A DNA stretch of 55,115 nt, from positions 1 through 55,115 of the forward strand of contig CALCZA010000080.1 in assembly GCA_937906475.1 (NCBI GenBank). Direction: 5' to 3'. The stretch comes from an uncultured bacterium (GTDB lineage: Bacteria > Planctomycetota > UBA1135 > UBA2386). Under the pieces are notes generated by a model. That model had not been told where the DNA came from, ran no database searches, and saw only the letters and a program-made list of their open reading frames with translations. Below are positions 40,857-47,843 of the stretch, one piece after another (the stretch's first letter is position 1; each line of letters opens with the position of its first letter). A program made the translations under genes and the position numbers.

Positions 40857-41866
40857 GCCAGCCAGCGATCGTACAGCGCGCGGGCCCGCAGCGGATCATG
40901 AACCCCGAACAACAACGCGCGGCCTCCGGGGAACACCGTGAAGCGACAGCCATCCACTTCGAAGCGCAGCAGGTGGGCTGTGAGGGCCAGTCCCTCGACG
41001 GTTCCTTTGAGTTGCTCCGCGAGGCTTGCTAGATCAATTGGTGGGCGGTCCGGTGGATCGATCTGTACTGCATCGCGTCCGCACAAGGTGACGGCTTGCG
41101 CGGGTTCGTTGGTCAACGCCGGGTAACTGCCGCCACTGCATACGACGCAGTCGTCGGAGGGCCGATCGGCGACCGACAGCACGCTGTAGGTGCCACGGAA
41201 CACATCACAAGTGAACACGCCCTTGGTCGGTGTTTGGCCAAGTAGCAGTTTGATAGCTTCGGCCGATTGGAACGCGGTCACTGCAGCGATCGCAGGCGCG
41301 ACTATGCCGGTCGTTTCGCAGTTGCCGACGTCACTTTGTGCCGGCGGGGTTGGCCACAGGCAGCGAATGCACGCCGACTCTTTGGTCACGACCATGCTTG
41401 CGCCTTCGGTGCCGACTGCGCCGGCGTAGATCCACGGCAAGCCTTGTTGGCGACACCAGTCGTTGATCAGGTAACGCGTCGGGAAGTTGTCGGTTCCGTC
41501 GAGGACTAGATCGGGGCGTTCGGGCAAGTTCGCCAAGAACTCTGCCGAGCAATCGGCGACGTGGCCAGTTATTTGGATGGTGCTATTGATCGCCCTCAAA
41601 CGATCACGAGCAGCGATCGCCTTTGGCAGTTCTTGCTCGGCGTCTTGCTCGGTGAACAAGACCTGTCGCTGCAAGTTGGACCACTCGACGATGTCGCGGT
41701 CGACAAGATGTAGCGATCCGACGCCCGCCCGTGCCAGGGTGTCGGCGAGATGCGTGCCAAGGGCCCCGCAACCCACGATCAGAACCGTAGAATTGCTGAG
41801 TCTGATTTGGCCAGGTTCCCCGATGCCAGCGACGCGAGTCTGTCGGCTGTAGCGATCGGGGTTCAT
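40853..41866 (-). CDS. ThiF/MoeB/HesA-family E1-like adenylyltransferase
   Basis: This 337-residue protein has the E1 Rossmann motif GCGALG (32-37), Asp56 in LVDRDIVEWSNLQRQVLF, and GTDNFPTRYLINDWC. These mark an enzyme that adenylates the C-terminal Gly of a ubiquitin-like sulfur carrier (ThiS, MoaD or a related protein). The candidate catalytic cysteine is Cys183 in GNCETTGIVAP. Two zinc pairs, CIRC (166-169) and CVVC (240-243), are present. About 85 C-terminal residues (LCGRDAVQIDPPD, FTVFPGGRALLFG) form the small extra domain seen in some ThiF proteins. No ThiS/MoaD gene is adjacent, so the cofactor (thiamin, molybdopterin or another thio-compound) cannot be assigned. Confidence 0.92.
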   Translation of the reverse strand: MNPDRYSRQTRVAGIGEPGQIRLSNSTVLIVGCGALGTHLADTLARAGVGSLHLVDRDIVEWSNLQRQVLFTEQDAEQELPKAIAARDRLRAINSTIQITGHVADCSAEFLANLPERPDLVLDGTDNFPTRYLINDWCRQQGLPWIYAGAVGTEGASMVVTKESACIRCLWPTPPAQSDVGNCETTGIVAPAIAAVTAFQSAEAIKLLLGQTPTKGVFTCDVFRGTYSVLSVADRPSDDCVVCSGGSYPALTNEPAQAVTLCGRDAVQIDPPDRPPIDLASLAEQLKGTVEGLALTAHLLRFEVDGCRFTVFPGGRALLFGVHDPLRARALYDRWLA

Positions 41867-41877
41867 GCGAGGTCCGC

Positions 41878-41937
41878 GTGCCTGGACGAACGGTGCCTGG
41901 ACGACTGGTGCCTGGGCGACTCGTGCCTGGGCGATTG
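41878..41937. repeat. 15-bp tandem repeat (4 units) upstream of the ThiF-like gene
   Basis: Four 15-bp units begin with gtgcctgg: 41878, 41893, 41908 and 41923 (gtgcctggacgaacg to gtgcctgggcgattg). They fill the gap between the ferredoxin stop and the ThiF-like start. The core gtgcct-ggg-cga also occurs in the scpB repeat at 21264-21338. Confidence 0.88.
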
Positions 41938-41956
41938 GTCGCGAGGCAGATCGCGC

Positions 41957-42196
41957 CTAGGCGAAGAACTTGCCGTTGATTTCGGTGAACTTCGACCACT
42001 CATCGGGCAGGTCTTCTTCTGCGAAGATCGCCGTAACCGGACAAGCATCCACACACAGCGTGCAATCAATGCAGTCCGCTGGGTTGATGAAGAGTTGGGT
42101 GTCGCCGTCGTTTCCGTGGATGCAATCCACCGGGCAGACGTCGACGCAGGCCTTGTCCTTAACGTTGATGCAGGGTTCGGCGATGACGTGGGTCAT
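41957..42196 (-). CDS. 7Fe-type ferredoxin (FdxA-like)
   Basis: This 79-residue ferredoxin has Cys9, Cys17 and Cys21 spaced C-x7-C-x3-CP and Cys42, Cys45, Cys48 and Cys52 in CIDCTLCVDACP. In Azotobacter-type 7Fe ferredoxins the first two and the last bind a [3Fe-4S] cluster and the rest a [4Fe-4S] cluster, and this spacing fits that arrangement. It is shorter than Azotobacter FdI (106) and closer to the usual FdxA of Gram-negative bacteria. It is a low-potential cytoplasmic electron carrier. It is the first gene of a minus-strand cluster with the ThiF-like and desulfurase genes. Co-transcription is plausible, since a 90-nt gap with repeats follows. Confidence 0.93.
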   Translation of the reverse strand: MTHVIAEPCINVKDKACVDVCPVDCIHGNDGDTQLFINPADCIDCTLCVDACPVTAIFAEEDLPDEWSKFTEINGKFFA

Positions 42197-42332
42197 GGGT
42201 TCTCAGGAGGGCTTCGAAGGGATCGGAAGAGCAAGGACGTTATCGGTCGGGAGTGCCGTTGTCGCCTTACTCGCGGGATCGAAATATGGTTCTGGGAGCG
42301 TCGCCGCGCAAAAAGTCATTTGCAAGGAAACG

Positions 42333-42419
42333 TGGTGCGAGTGCAGGGACTTGAACCCTGATGAGTTTTACCTCGCGGGCACCTAAAGCCCGTGCGTCTG
42401 CCAATTCCGCCACACTCGC
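42333..42419 (-). tRNA. tRNA-Leu (anticodon UAG)
   Basis: On the minus strand the acceptor stem GCGAGTG pairs with CACTCGC. The anticodon stem CGGGC/GCCCG encloses TTTAGGT, so the anticodon is TAG, reading CUA and other CUN codons. The long variable arm typical of tRNA-Leu is present. Discriminator A and an encoded CCA occupy 42333-42336. This is a class II tRNA in all respects. Confidence 0.96.
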
Positions 42420-42877
42420 GTGCTATCAAGCTAGCCCGATTGAGTGATCCAGCCAAGCCCACTCTCAAACCGCTTGCGAGTCCCGGATCAGGCCCAGGGA
42501 TTATTGGCGAGCTCCGAATCGGCACGGAGAGTCTCTGAGTAGCGGAAACGCGCTCGCAGGACATCTCCTGACACGCACCAAACGTCCGACATCTAGTTCA
42601 ATCTAGACTGGTTTTCGCCAACGTTTTGCGGTGTGCAAGGTGCCCGTATTCGCATCCAATGGCGCTGGCTCGGAGGCAACTCGTGGCTAAGAGGCTGCTG
42701 GCAGTGGCATGTCAGGCGGTGGCGGCGGTCCCGGCAGCCCTAGCGAATCGGCCAATCCGCTTGCCATTTTGCTGGAGATCTCGGTGACTCAGCGCTCGGC
42801 GGTGCGGATACGTTCTTGATGGCGAACCGGCGATTGCTCGCCGATATCACGGCGCGGTTCGTAGCAAGCCGCGGCAA
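42420..42877. other. 458-bp region without a gene, upstream of tRNA-Leu
   Basis: This lies between tRNA-Leu and the stop of the acetyltransferase gene, both minus strand. Apart from the candidate tRNA promoter near 42428-42456, I see only a weak hairpin (cgccg/cggcg, 42839-42854) that could end the amino-sugar operon transcript. No frame looks coding. Confidence 0.45.
42428..42456 (-). promoter_or_regulatory. Candidate sigma-70-type promoter of tRNA-Leu
   Basis: Read on the minus strand, TTGGCT (42451-42456) and TAGCTT (42428-42433) are separated by exactly 17 nt and end 8 nt before the tRNA. The spacing is ideal and the -10 match moderate. Confidence 0.4.
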
Positions 42878-43474
42878 CTACGGCGAAGTAACTTCGCGGC
42901 CGCACTCGCAGGAGTGCGAACCAGCAGGTAGGTGGCCGGCCTCATCCGCTCTGAGGACCAGTTGGCCGCAGGAGCAAATCAGGCCGGTGAGGCGTGCTGG
43001 ATTGCCGGCGACCAGCGCGTTGCTCGGCACGTCCCGCGTGACCACGCTGCCCATACCTATCATGCAGAATGCTCCCAGCGTTACGCCTGGTCCGATAGTG
43101 CAGTTCGCACCGATCGTGGCACCGCGGCCAACCGTGGTCGTAAGCGTTGCCTCATCGGGATCGCTCGAGCGCAATTCGCGAATGTCGGGGTCCGTCGCTC
43201 GCGGTAGCAAGTCATTGGTGAAGACCGTGTGCGCCGCGACCATCACGCCGTCGTGCAGCGTGACGCCTGCGCAGAGGTAGACGTTGGCGTTGATCTTGCA
43301 CAGGTTGCCGACGACGACGTCGTAGGCGATATAGGTCTTTTCGCCGACGATGCAGTCGCTGCCGATGTTGGCGCCGTGGCGAATGTGCACGCCATCCCAG
43401 ACGCTAGTCCGGTCGCCGATGCGAACGTTGTGTTCAACGATGGCGGTGGCATGGATGCGGACAGAGTCGTTCAT
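42878..43474 (-). CDS. Left-handed beta-helix acetyltransferase, WbpD/WlbB-like
   Basis: From MNDSVRIHATAIVEH the protein has 198 residues. I chose this ATG because the 22 residues upstream are unlike the family and overlap the dehydrogenase gene. Hexapeptide repeats fill residues about 10-160 (VRIGDRTSVWDGVHIRHGAN, GEKTYIAYDVVVG, TVGRGATIGANCTIGPGVTL), forming the beta-helix. The ending carries ICSCG and SCECG, the cysteine-rich tail of WbpD/WlbB-type enzymes that acetylate a 3-amino group of UDP-amino-sugars. It lies 14 nt after a Gfo/Idh dehydrogenase and downstream of a DegT-type aminotransferase, the same trio used to make UDP-2,3-diacetamido sugars for O-antigen. The exact sugar is inferred, not proven. 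Confidence 0.88.
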   Translation of the reverse strand: MNDSVRIHATAIVEHNVRIGDRTSVWDGVHIRHGANIGSDCIVGEKTYIAYDVVVGNLCKINANVYLCAGVTLHDGVMVAAHTVFTNDLLPRATDPDIRELRSSDPDEATLTTTVGRGATIGANCTIGPGVTLGAFCMIGMGSVVTRDVPSNALVAGNPARLTGLICSCGQLVLRADEAGHLPAGSHSCECGREVTSP

Positions 43475-43488
43475 TACAGGTTCGCTGT

Positions 43489-44463
43489 TCAGGCCGGAAT
43501 CGTGACCCAGCGTTCTTCTTGTGCTGATTGGTAGGCGCAATCAATCACGACGACCGAGGCCAATGCGTCGGTGGCGACGATTACGGCCGCGGCGGCGTCA
43601 GTGATGCACGCCACGAAGTTCTCCAGTTGCGCTTGGAACGCGGCAATCTTGTCGTAACCGTGGCCGAACTCCTGCCACTCACCATCGCTCGTCTTCCACC
43701 GCGATCTGCGCCAACCGATTTCAAGCGTGCCCTCGGTGCCGTGCAGTCGCACGTAGGCGTCAGTTTCCTTGCGGATACTCCACGACAAATCGATCGATCC
43801 GAGTGCGCCACTTTGGCTTTGGAACAGCATGCGGGCCGTGTCTTCGACCTCGAGTGGCTGGACCCGTGTACCAAATTGAGCCTGCACCTTAGCTAGCGGG
43901 CCGAGCAAGTAGCGAGCTAGGTCGACACTGTGACAGCCGTTGTCAATCAAGACGCCGCCGCCGCTGATCTGAGCCTTCGAGTTCCAGCGCTGGGTCATGT
44001 CGACGTGCGAGCAGAACACGTTTTCATAGATGACGATGTCGCCGCAGACCTTCTCGTCGAGCAACGCGCGCGCTTTGGTGACGTCTGCCGTATAGCGGAA
44101 TTTACTGCCCATCATCAACTGGCGACCTGCAGTCTCAGCACATTGCAGCATGCGCTTGGCGCTGGCGACGGTTGGCGCCAGTGGCTTCTCACACAGAACG
44201 TGTATGCCGCGTTGCAGCAATGCGCACGACAGCGACTCGTGCACGTTTGGTGGAGCCAGCACGAGTGCGGCATCGACATCAGCTAGGCTTTCGATGCTGG
44301 AGTGCTGTGCGATGGAGTCATCGTCACCGGCAATGCGGGCCCGGGCCGAGGCGTCGGGGTCGACGACTGCGGTGAGGCGGGCGTTGGGCATGCGTTGCAG
44401 TGCCTTGGCATAGGCTTCGGCGATACCGCCACAGCCAATGATTGCGATTTGGCACTCAGACAC
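43489..44463 (-). CDS. Gfo/Idh/MocA-family sugar dehydrogenase, WbpB/WlbA-like
   Basis: This 324-residue protein has an N-terminal Rossmann domain with GCGGIAEAY (10-18) and the family signature CEKPLAP with catalytic Lys93. The C-terminal domain has ISGGGVLIDNGCHSVDLARY (166-185), holding the Asp174/His178 pair usual in this family. Such NAD(P)-dependent enzymes oxidise or reduce a sugar carbon. In the Wbp/Wlb pathway the member oxidises C3 of UDP-GlcNAcA before amination. Neighbouring aminotransferase and acetyltransferase genes make that role likely. The start overlaps the upstream fusion gene by 8 nt. Confidence 0.9.
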   Translation of the reverse strand: MSECQIAIIGCGGIAEAYAKALQRMPNARLTAVVDPDASARARIAGDDDSIAQHSSIESLADVDAALVLAPPNVHESLSCALLQRGIHVLCEKPLAPTVASAKRMLQCAETAGRQLMMGSKFRYTADVTKARALLDEKVCGDIVIYENVFCSHVDMTQRWNSKAQISGGGVLIDNGCHSVDLARYLLGPLAKVQAQFGTRVQPLEVEDTARMLFQSQSGALGSIDLSWSIRKETDAYVRLHGTEGTLEIGWRRSRWKTSDGEWQEFGHGYDKIAAFQAQLENFVACITDAAAAVIVATDALASVVVIDCAYQSAQEERWVTIPA

Positions 44464-46660
44464 TGCTCAGTGCTCCGTGTGCCTTGACGATGGCGTTGGC
44501 GACGGTTTCGACATGATGGGGGCGATAGCGTTCGTTGATGGGCAGCACGACAACTTGCTCGAGTCCTTGCACCGATCCAGGGTAATCGGCGCGGTCAAAC
44601 AACGCGCCCTCGCGTTGGCCGCGCGGGTTGTTTTGGAGCGGCATCAAGCTGACCGGTGAGTTGCGCCACTCGCGGAATAGTTGGCACTCGAAGGCTGGCT
44701 TGACCACGTAACGTGGAGCGCACGCAATGCCTTCTGCCCGCATCCGACTGCCGAGTGCGACCGCGCCGCCCTCGATGACCTTGGCGTCGACGCGAAACGC
44801 GAACTTCCAGTAACTGTGCGTGCCGTTGCTTGGATCTCCCGGGCAGACGATGCCCGGGAGGTGTGATAGACGTGAGTGCAAGTCCGCGGCAATCATGCGG
44901 CGGTGCGCGACGACTTCATCAAGCTTGGGAAGTTGCGCACACGCAACTGCGCCTTGTAGTTCGGTAAGCCGGTAGTTCAGCGCCGGGAAATAGTGATCCG
45001 GGTTCTTGTCGCCGTAGCCCCATGCCTTGTTGACGAACAAGAACATGCGTCGGGCAGCGTCGTCATCGTCGGTGCACACGATGCCGCCTTCGCCGGTCGT
45101 GATGTGCTTGCCCTGTTGGAGTGAGAAGCAGCCGATCTTTCCGATTGTGCCAATGGCAGTGACAGGGGCGTGCTCACTGCTCGCGTAGGTGGCGCCAAAC
45201 GCTTGCGCGGAATCTTCGATCACCGGGATGCCGCGTTCGGCTGCGAGCGTCATGATCGGTTGCAGATCGCATGGTCGGCCAAACAGGTGGGTGACGATGA
45301 TCGCCTTGGTTCGCTCGGTTAGTTGCGCCTTGATTGTCTCCGCGGTGACGTTGAGGGTCTCCGGATCAACGTCGGCGAAAACTGGCACAGCACCTTCGTA
45401 GAAGATCGGGGTTAGCGCACCCATGTCGGTGATCGGGGTCGTGATCACCTCGTCGCCAGCGGCGAGGCCGACGGCGGCGATGGCACAATGCACGGCGGCC
45501 GAACCACTGGCGCACGCGATCGCATGCCTAGAACCCAGCCACTCCGCGAACTCGCTCTCGAAGCGGCTGACAAAAGTGCCACGCGTCGAGTTCAGCGTTC
45601 CGGAACGAAGCGCGGCATTGAGCAACCGCAGTTCGGAGTCGTCAAAGGTGCGGCCGGTTGCGTTGGCCTCGGTCGGCAGCGTCCCGGGCGAAGCCTCGGT
45701 CGTAGCATCGCTAACTTCGGTCCAGGTGGCGATTGCCTGCAGCACGTTCTTGGCTGCATCGATGGTCGCTTCTGACTCGACGGCGCTTGCTTGCCGTTCG
45801 AAGGCTTGCGGAATTGCTTGGCGAAGTTCGATCGCACGGTCGACTACCTGCACGGCACCGTCGATCAGCAAGTCCCACCGGGCACCTGCCGGAGCGAGCA
45901 CGATGCACGGGATGCCGGCGGCCGCGGCCAGTTCTTGGTAGCCGACGCTATCGGTCACAATGACGCTGGCCGATCGCGCCGAGGTGATTTGCTGCGTTGC
46001 CGGAATGCTGGGGTTGGCTTGGTGCAGTTTGAGCCCGCAGTTGCCGGATGCTTCTTCGCAATGCACCAGCAGTTCGTCACCGTGGAACTCTGTCGTTTGA
46101 GTGTGCTCAAGCGCCAGCCATACGAACGGCGCGATTGGCGTTGGCGCTTCTGGCATTTCGGCAAGGACTTGTGCCACCAGCGAGCCAACGACGGCAATGC
46201 GTTCTTCGGGGAATCCTTCGTTCAGTAACTGCTGGCGTTGCGTGTCGGTGCTGACGCAGAAGGCATCGGCCGCGTGATCGGCGCGACGACGCTTGGCATC
46301 GCGGACGTCACCGACTCGTTCGCCCGCGCCGAGCCTGATGACCTTGGCGCAACGTTCGTGGGCGGTTTCCGCCAGCGCAACCGCGAACACGTCGTAGCCG
46401 GTGCTGAGCACAATCGGGCATTGTAGCCATTCATCGTTCAAGAACTCGCAAGCCTGCAACAGGCGCGAGTCATCATCGAAGTCACCGGCGATGACGGTGT
46501 CGGCGTCCGGCAAGCCGAGCGCGACGGCTTGCTCAAACTCGGCAGTCGAACCGAACCAGGCAATGCGGACTTCGTGTCCGGCAGCGAGCAGTGCGCGGAC
46601 AACAGGGGCAGAAACGTTGGCCTCCTGGCAGGAGGCCAGACCAATCAGGATATGTGGCAA
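44456..46660 (-). CDS. Fusion: epimerase-like N-domain plus DegT/DnrJ/EryC1 aminotransferase
   Basis: This 734-residue protein has two parts. Residues about 1-310 resemble UDP-GlcNAc 2-epimerases in layout (HILIGLASCQEANVSAPVVR at the start, PEERIAVVGSLV, then VTDSVGYQELAAAAGIPCIV). However, the catalytic TAHRREN-like and R-x-x-TERPE-like signatures are not recognisable, so the epimerase function may be lost or changed. From about 345 on it is a DegT-family PLP aminotransferase: LNSTRGTFVSRFESEFAEWL, ACASGSAAVHCAI, EDSAQAFGA, and the PLP lysine Lys518 in SLQQGKHITTGEGG. This part is of WbpE/StsC type and should transfer an amino group to a keto-sugar. The overlap with the dehydrogenase gene (8 nt) supports a joint pathway. 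A sequence or read artefact could fuse two genes, but no frame change is seen. Confidence 0.88.
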   Translation of the reverse strand: MPHILIGLASCQEANVSAPVVRALLAAGHEVRIAWFGSTAEFEQAVALGLPDADTVIAGDFDDDSRLLQACEFLNDEWLQCPIVLSTGYDVFAVALAETAHERCAKVIRLGAGERVGDVRDAKRRRADHAADAFCVSTDTQRQQLLNEGFPEERIAVVGSLVAQVLAEMPEAPTPIAPFVWLALEHTQTTEFHGDELLVHCEEASGNCGLKLHQANPSIPATQQITSARSASVIVTDSVGYQELAAAAGIPCIVLAPAGARWDLLIDGAVQVVDRAIELRQAIPQAFERQASAVESEATIDAAKNVLQAIATWTEVSDATTEASPGTLPTEANATGRTFDDSELRLLNAALRSGTLNSTRGTFVSRFESEFAEWLGSRHAIACASGSAAVHCAIAAVGLAAGDEVITTPITDMGALTPIFYEGAVPVFADVDPETLNVTAETIKAQLTERTKAIIVTHLFGRPCDLQPIMTLAAERGIPVIEDSAQAFGATYASSEHAPVTAIGTIGKIGCFSLQQGKHITTGEGGIVCTDDDDAARRMFLFVNKAWGYGDKNPDHYFPALNYRLTELQGAVACAQLPKLDEVVAHRRMIAADLHSRLSHLPGIVCPGDPSNGTHSYWKFAFRVDAKVIEGGAVALGSRMRAEGIACAPRYVVKPAFECQLFREWRNSPVSLMPLQNNPRGQREGALFDRADYPGSVQGLEQVVVLPINERYRPHHVETVANAIVKAHGALSSV

Positions 46661-46669
46661 TGCCGTGAA

Positions 46670-47368
46670 CTAGCCCGGACCCGGGCGCTGGTTGATGCGG
46701 ACAGCCACGTGGCTGAGCAGGTCGTTGATTGCCTTCTCGGCGCGGTTCACGTTGTAAACGTTGTCGACGACAATCGATTTCTTGGACGTCATCGGACTGA
46801 ATATCAGTCTGCCGCTGCGCAGCAGTACGTATTCGGCGACGTCGTAGATCTCCTTGTTCATCTCGAGACCTTCGGTCGACCAGCGCTTGACGTCGCCGAG
46901 GTAGCCGTGGTGGTGCAAGATCTCGCGAGCGTTTACTTCGTAGTAGTGGAAGCGACTGTTCACGAACACGACTAGCAGCAGTAGGCCCATGCCACCACTG
47001 AACCAACCGTAGAACTGTGAGTTGCAGGTGACCGTCATCTCGTGGGCGATCTTGCCGATGTATTGGCTGAGGTCGAGCCACAAGGTCAGCACGACCAGCA
47101 GCGCCCCGCCGATGATCATGACAATCGTCCAAATCCGCGAGAAGTCGAAGGCGAAGATCAGTAGGTTGAGCAGCCAGACAACCATGAACGTGTTGCCGAG
47201 AATGCGGGGTGGGACGAGGTCAATCCAGCTGAGCAGGAAGAAGATCGCCGCGACCACGAAGGTCGGGTAGAGGAAGACAACCTTGGGCCAGGGCCGGATG
47301 ATCACGCTTTCAGCGGGGCCTTCCGGTGCGGGGGTGACTTCGGGAGTTGGGGTTGCGGTGGCGCTCAT
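46670..47368 (-). CDS. Four-helix membrane protein with cytoplasmic C-terminal domain
   Basis: From MSATATPTPEV (ATG at 47368) the protein has 232 residues; a longer start adds 17 residues of unlikely sequence. After a Pro/Thr-rich N-terminus come four hydrophobic segments (FVVAAIFFLLSWIDLV, FMVVWLLNLLIFAFDF, IVMIIGGALLVVLTLWL, GGMGLLLLVVFVN). The last 90 residues (YYEVNAREILHHHGYLGDVK, RLIFSPMTSKKSIVVDNVYN) look like a compact cytoplasmic domain, reminiscent of bacterial PH-type folds. No family was recognised. It stops 9 nt before the fusion gene, so it is the first gene of the amino-sugar operon, but no polysaccharide-export motif is seen. Two hairpins precede it. Confidence 0.82.
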   Translation of the reverse strand: MSATATPTPEVTPAPEGPAESVIIRPWPKVVFLYPTFVVAAIFFLLSWIDLVPPRILGNTFMVVWLLNLLIFAFDFSRIWTIVMIIGGALLVVLTLWLDLSQYIGKIAHEMTVTCNSQFYGWFSGGMGLLLLVVFVNSRFHYYEVNAREILHHHGYLGDVKRWSTEGLEMNKEIYDVAEYVLLRSGRLIFSPMTSKKSIVVDNVYNVNRAEKAINDLLSHVAVRINQRPGPG

Positions 47369-47843
47369 GAGCTTGGGGTTGCGGGTTTGGAGTTTGGCGG
47401 GCCATACCCCTACGAACACCGCGATCGAAGATTGTGCGGGCGCCGGCTTGTCGGCGCCAGAGCCTTACGGCTCGTGTTTGGAATCTGCCCAGAATCCTGG
47501 CGGGTGAGACTACGCAGACCCTGCCAAGTATTCATAATCGTGCGTCGCGCAGTGATCTTTATGGCCGTCATGTTGGCCCTGATCAGTCGCAAGCGATGCC
47601 ATTTGGGGTGACTGGCGGTTGCCGCACCTGCCGTCATCGCAGCTGTCGTTTTTGGCGGTGGCGAAGCCCTGCTTAATCCCCTGGTCAGCCATCGATATGG
47701 TCGTCCCGCGGGCTGAGTTTGGCGTCCTGGACCCGTCGTTCCGTGGCTCGACGTTTCCGCGCCTCGGCGACTTCGGCCAAAACGCATCGTTGACGTGGTC
47801 TGGCGCTGCCACGTCGATGGTCAAAACTTGTGGCGGTAGTCTT
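47369..47843. other. 475-bp region upstream of the amino-sugar operon, with tandem hairpins
   Basis: No supportable gene was found here. The block holds two adjacent hairpins at 47439-47473, described separately, about 70-105 nt upstream of the 47368 start on the minus strand. Short plus-strand frames with hydrophobic phrases (for example near 47540-47700) are interrupted by stops and may be remnants or chance. Confidence 0.45.
47439..47473 (-). promoter_or_regulatory. Two tandem hairpins in the leader of the amino-sugar operon
   Basis: The stem ggcgccg/cggcgcc (47439-47458, 7 bp) is followed at once by gagcc/ggctc (47460-47473, 5 bp). On the minus-strand RNA the second has a GUAA (GNRA) loop. 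They lie in the probable 5' leader of the 47368 start. They could regulate that operon or terminate transcripts from the DUF6288-type gene. Confidence 0.4.

Noticed and set aside
47540-47710. Plus-strand hydrophobic fragments (IIVRRAVIFMAVMLALIS, then AVAAPAVIAAVVFGGGEALL)
   Set aside because: A stop codon separates the two pieces and no start or family supports them; they may be a pseudogene remnant, but the evidence is too thin to annotate.
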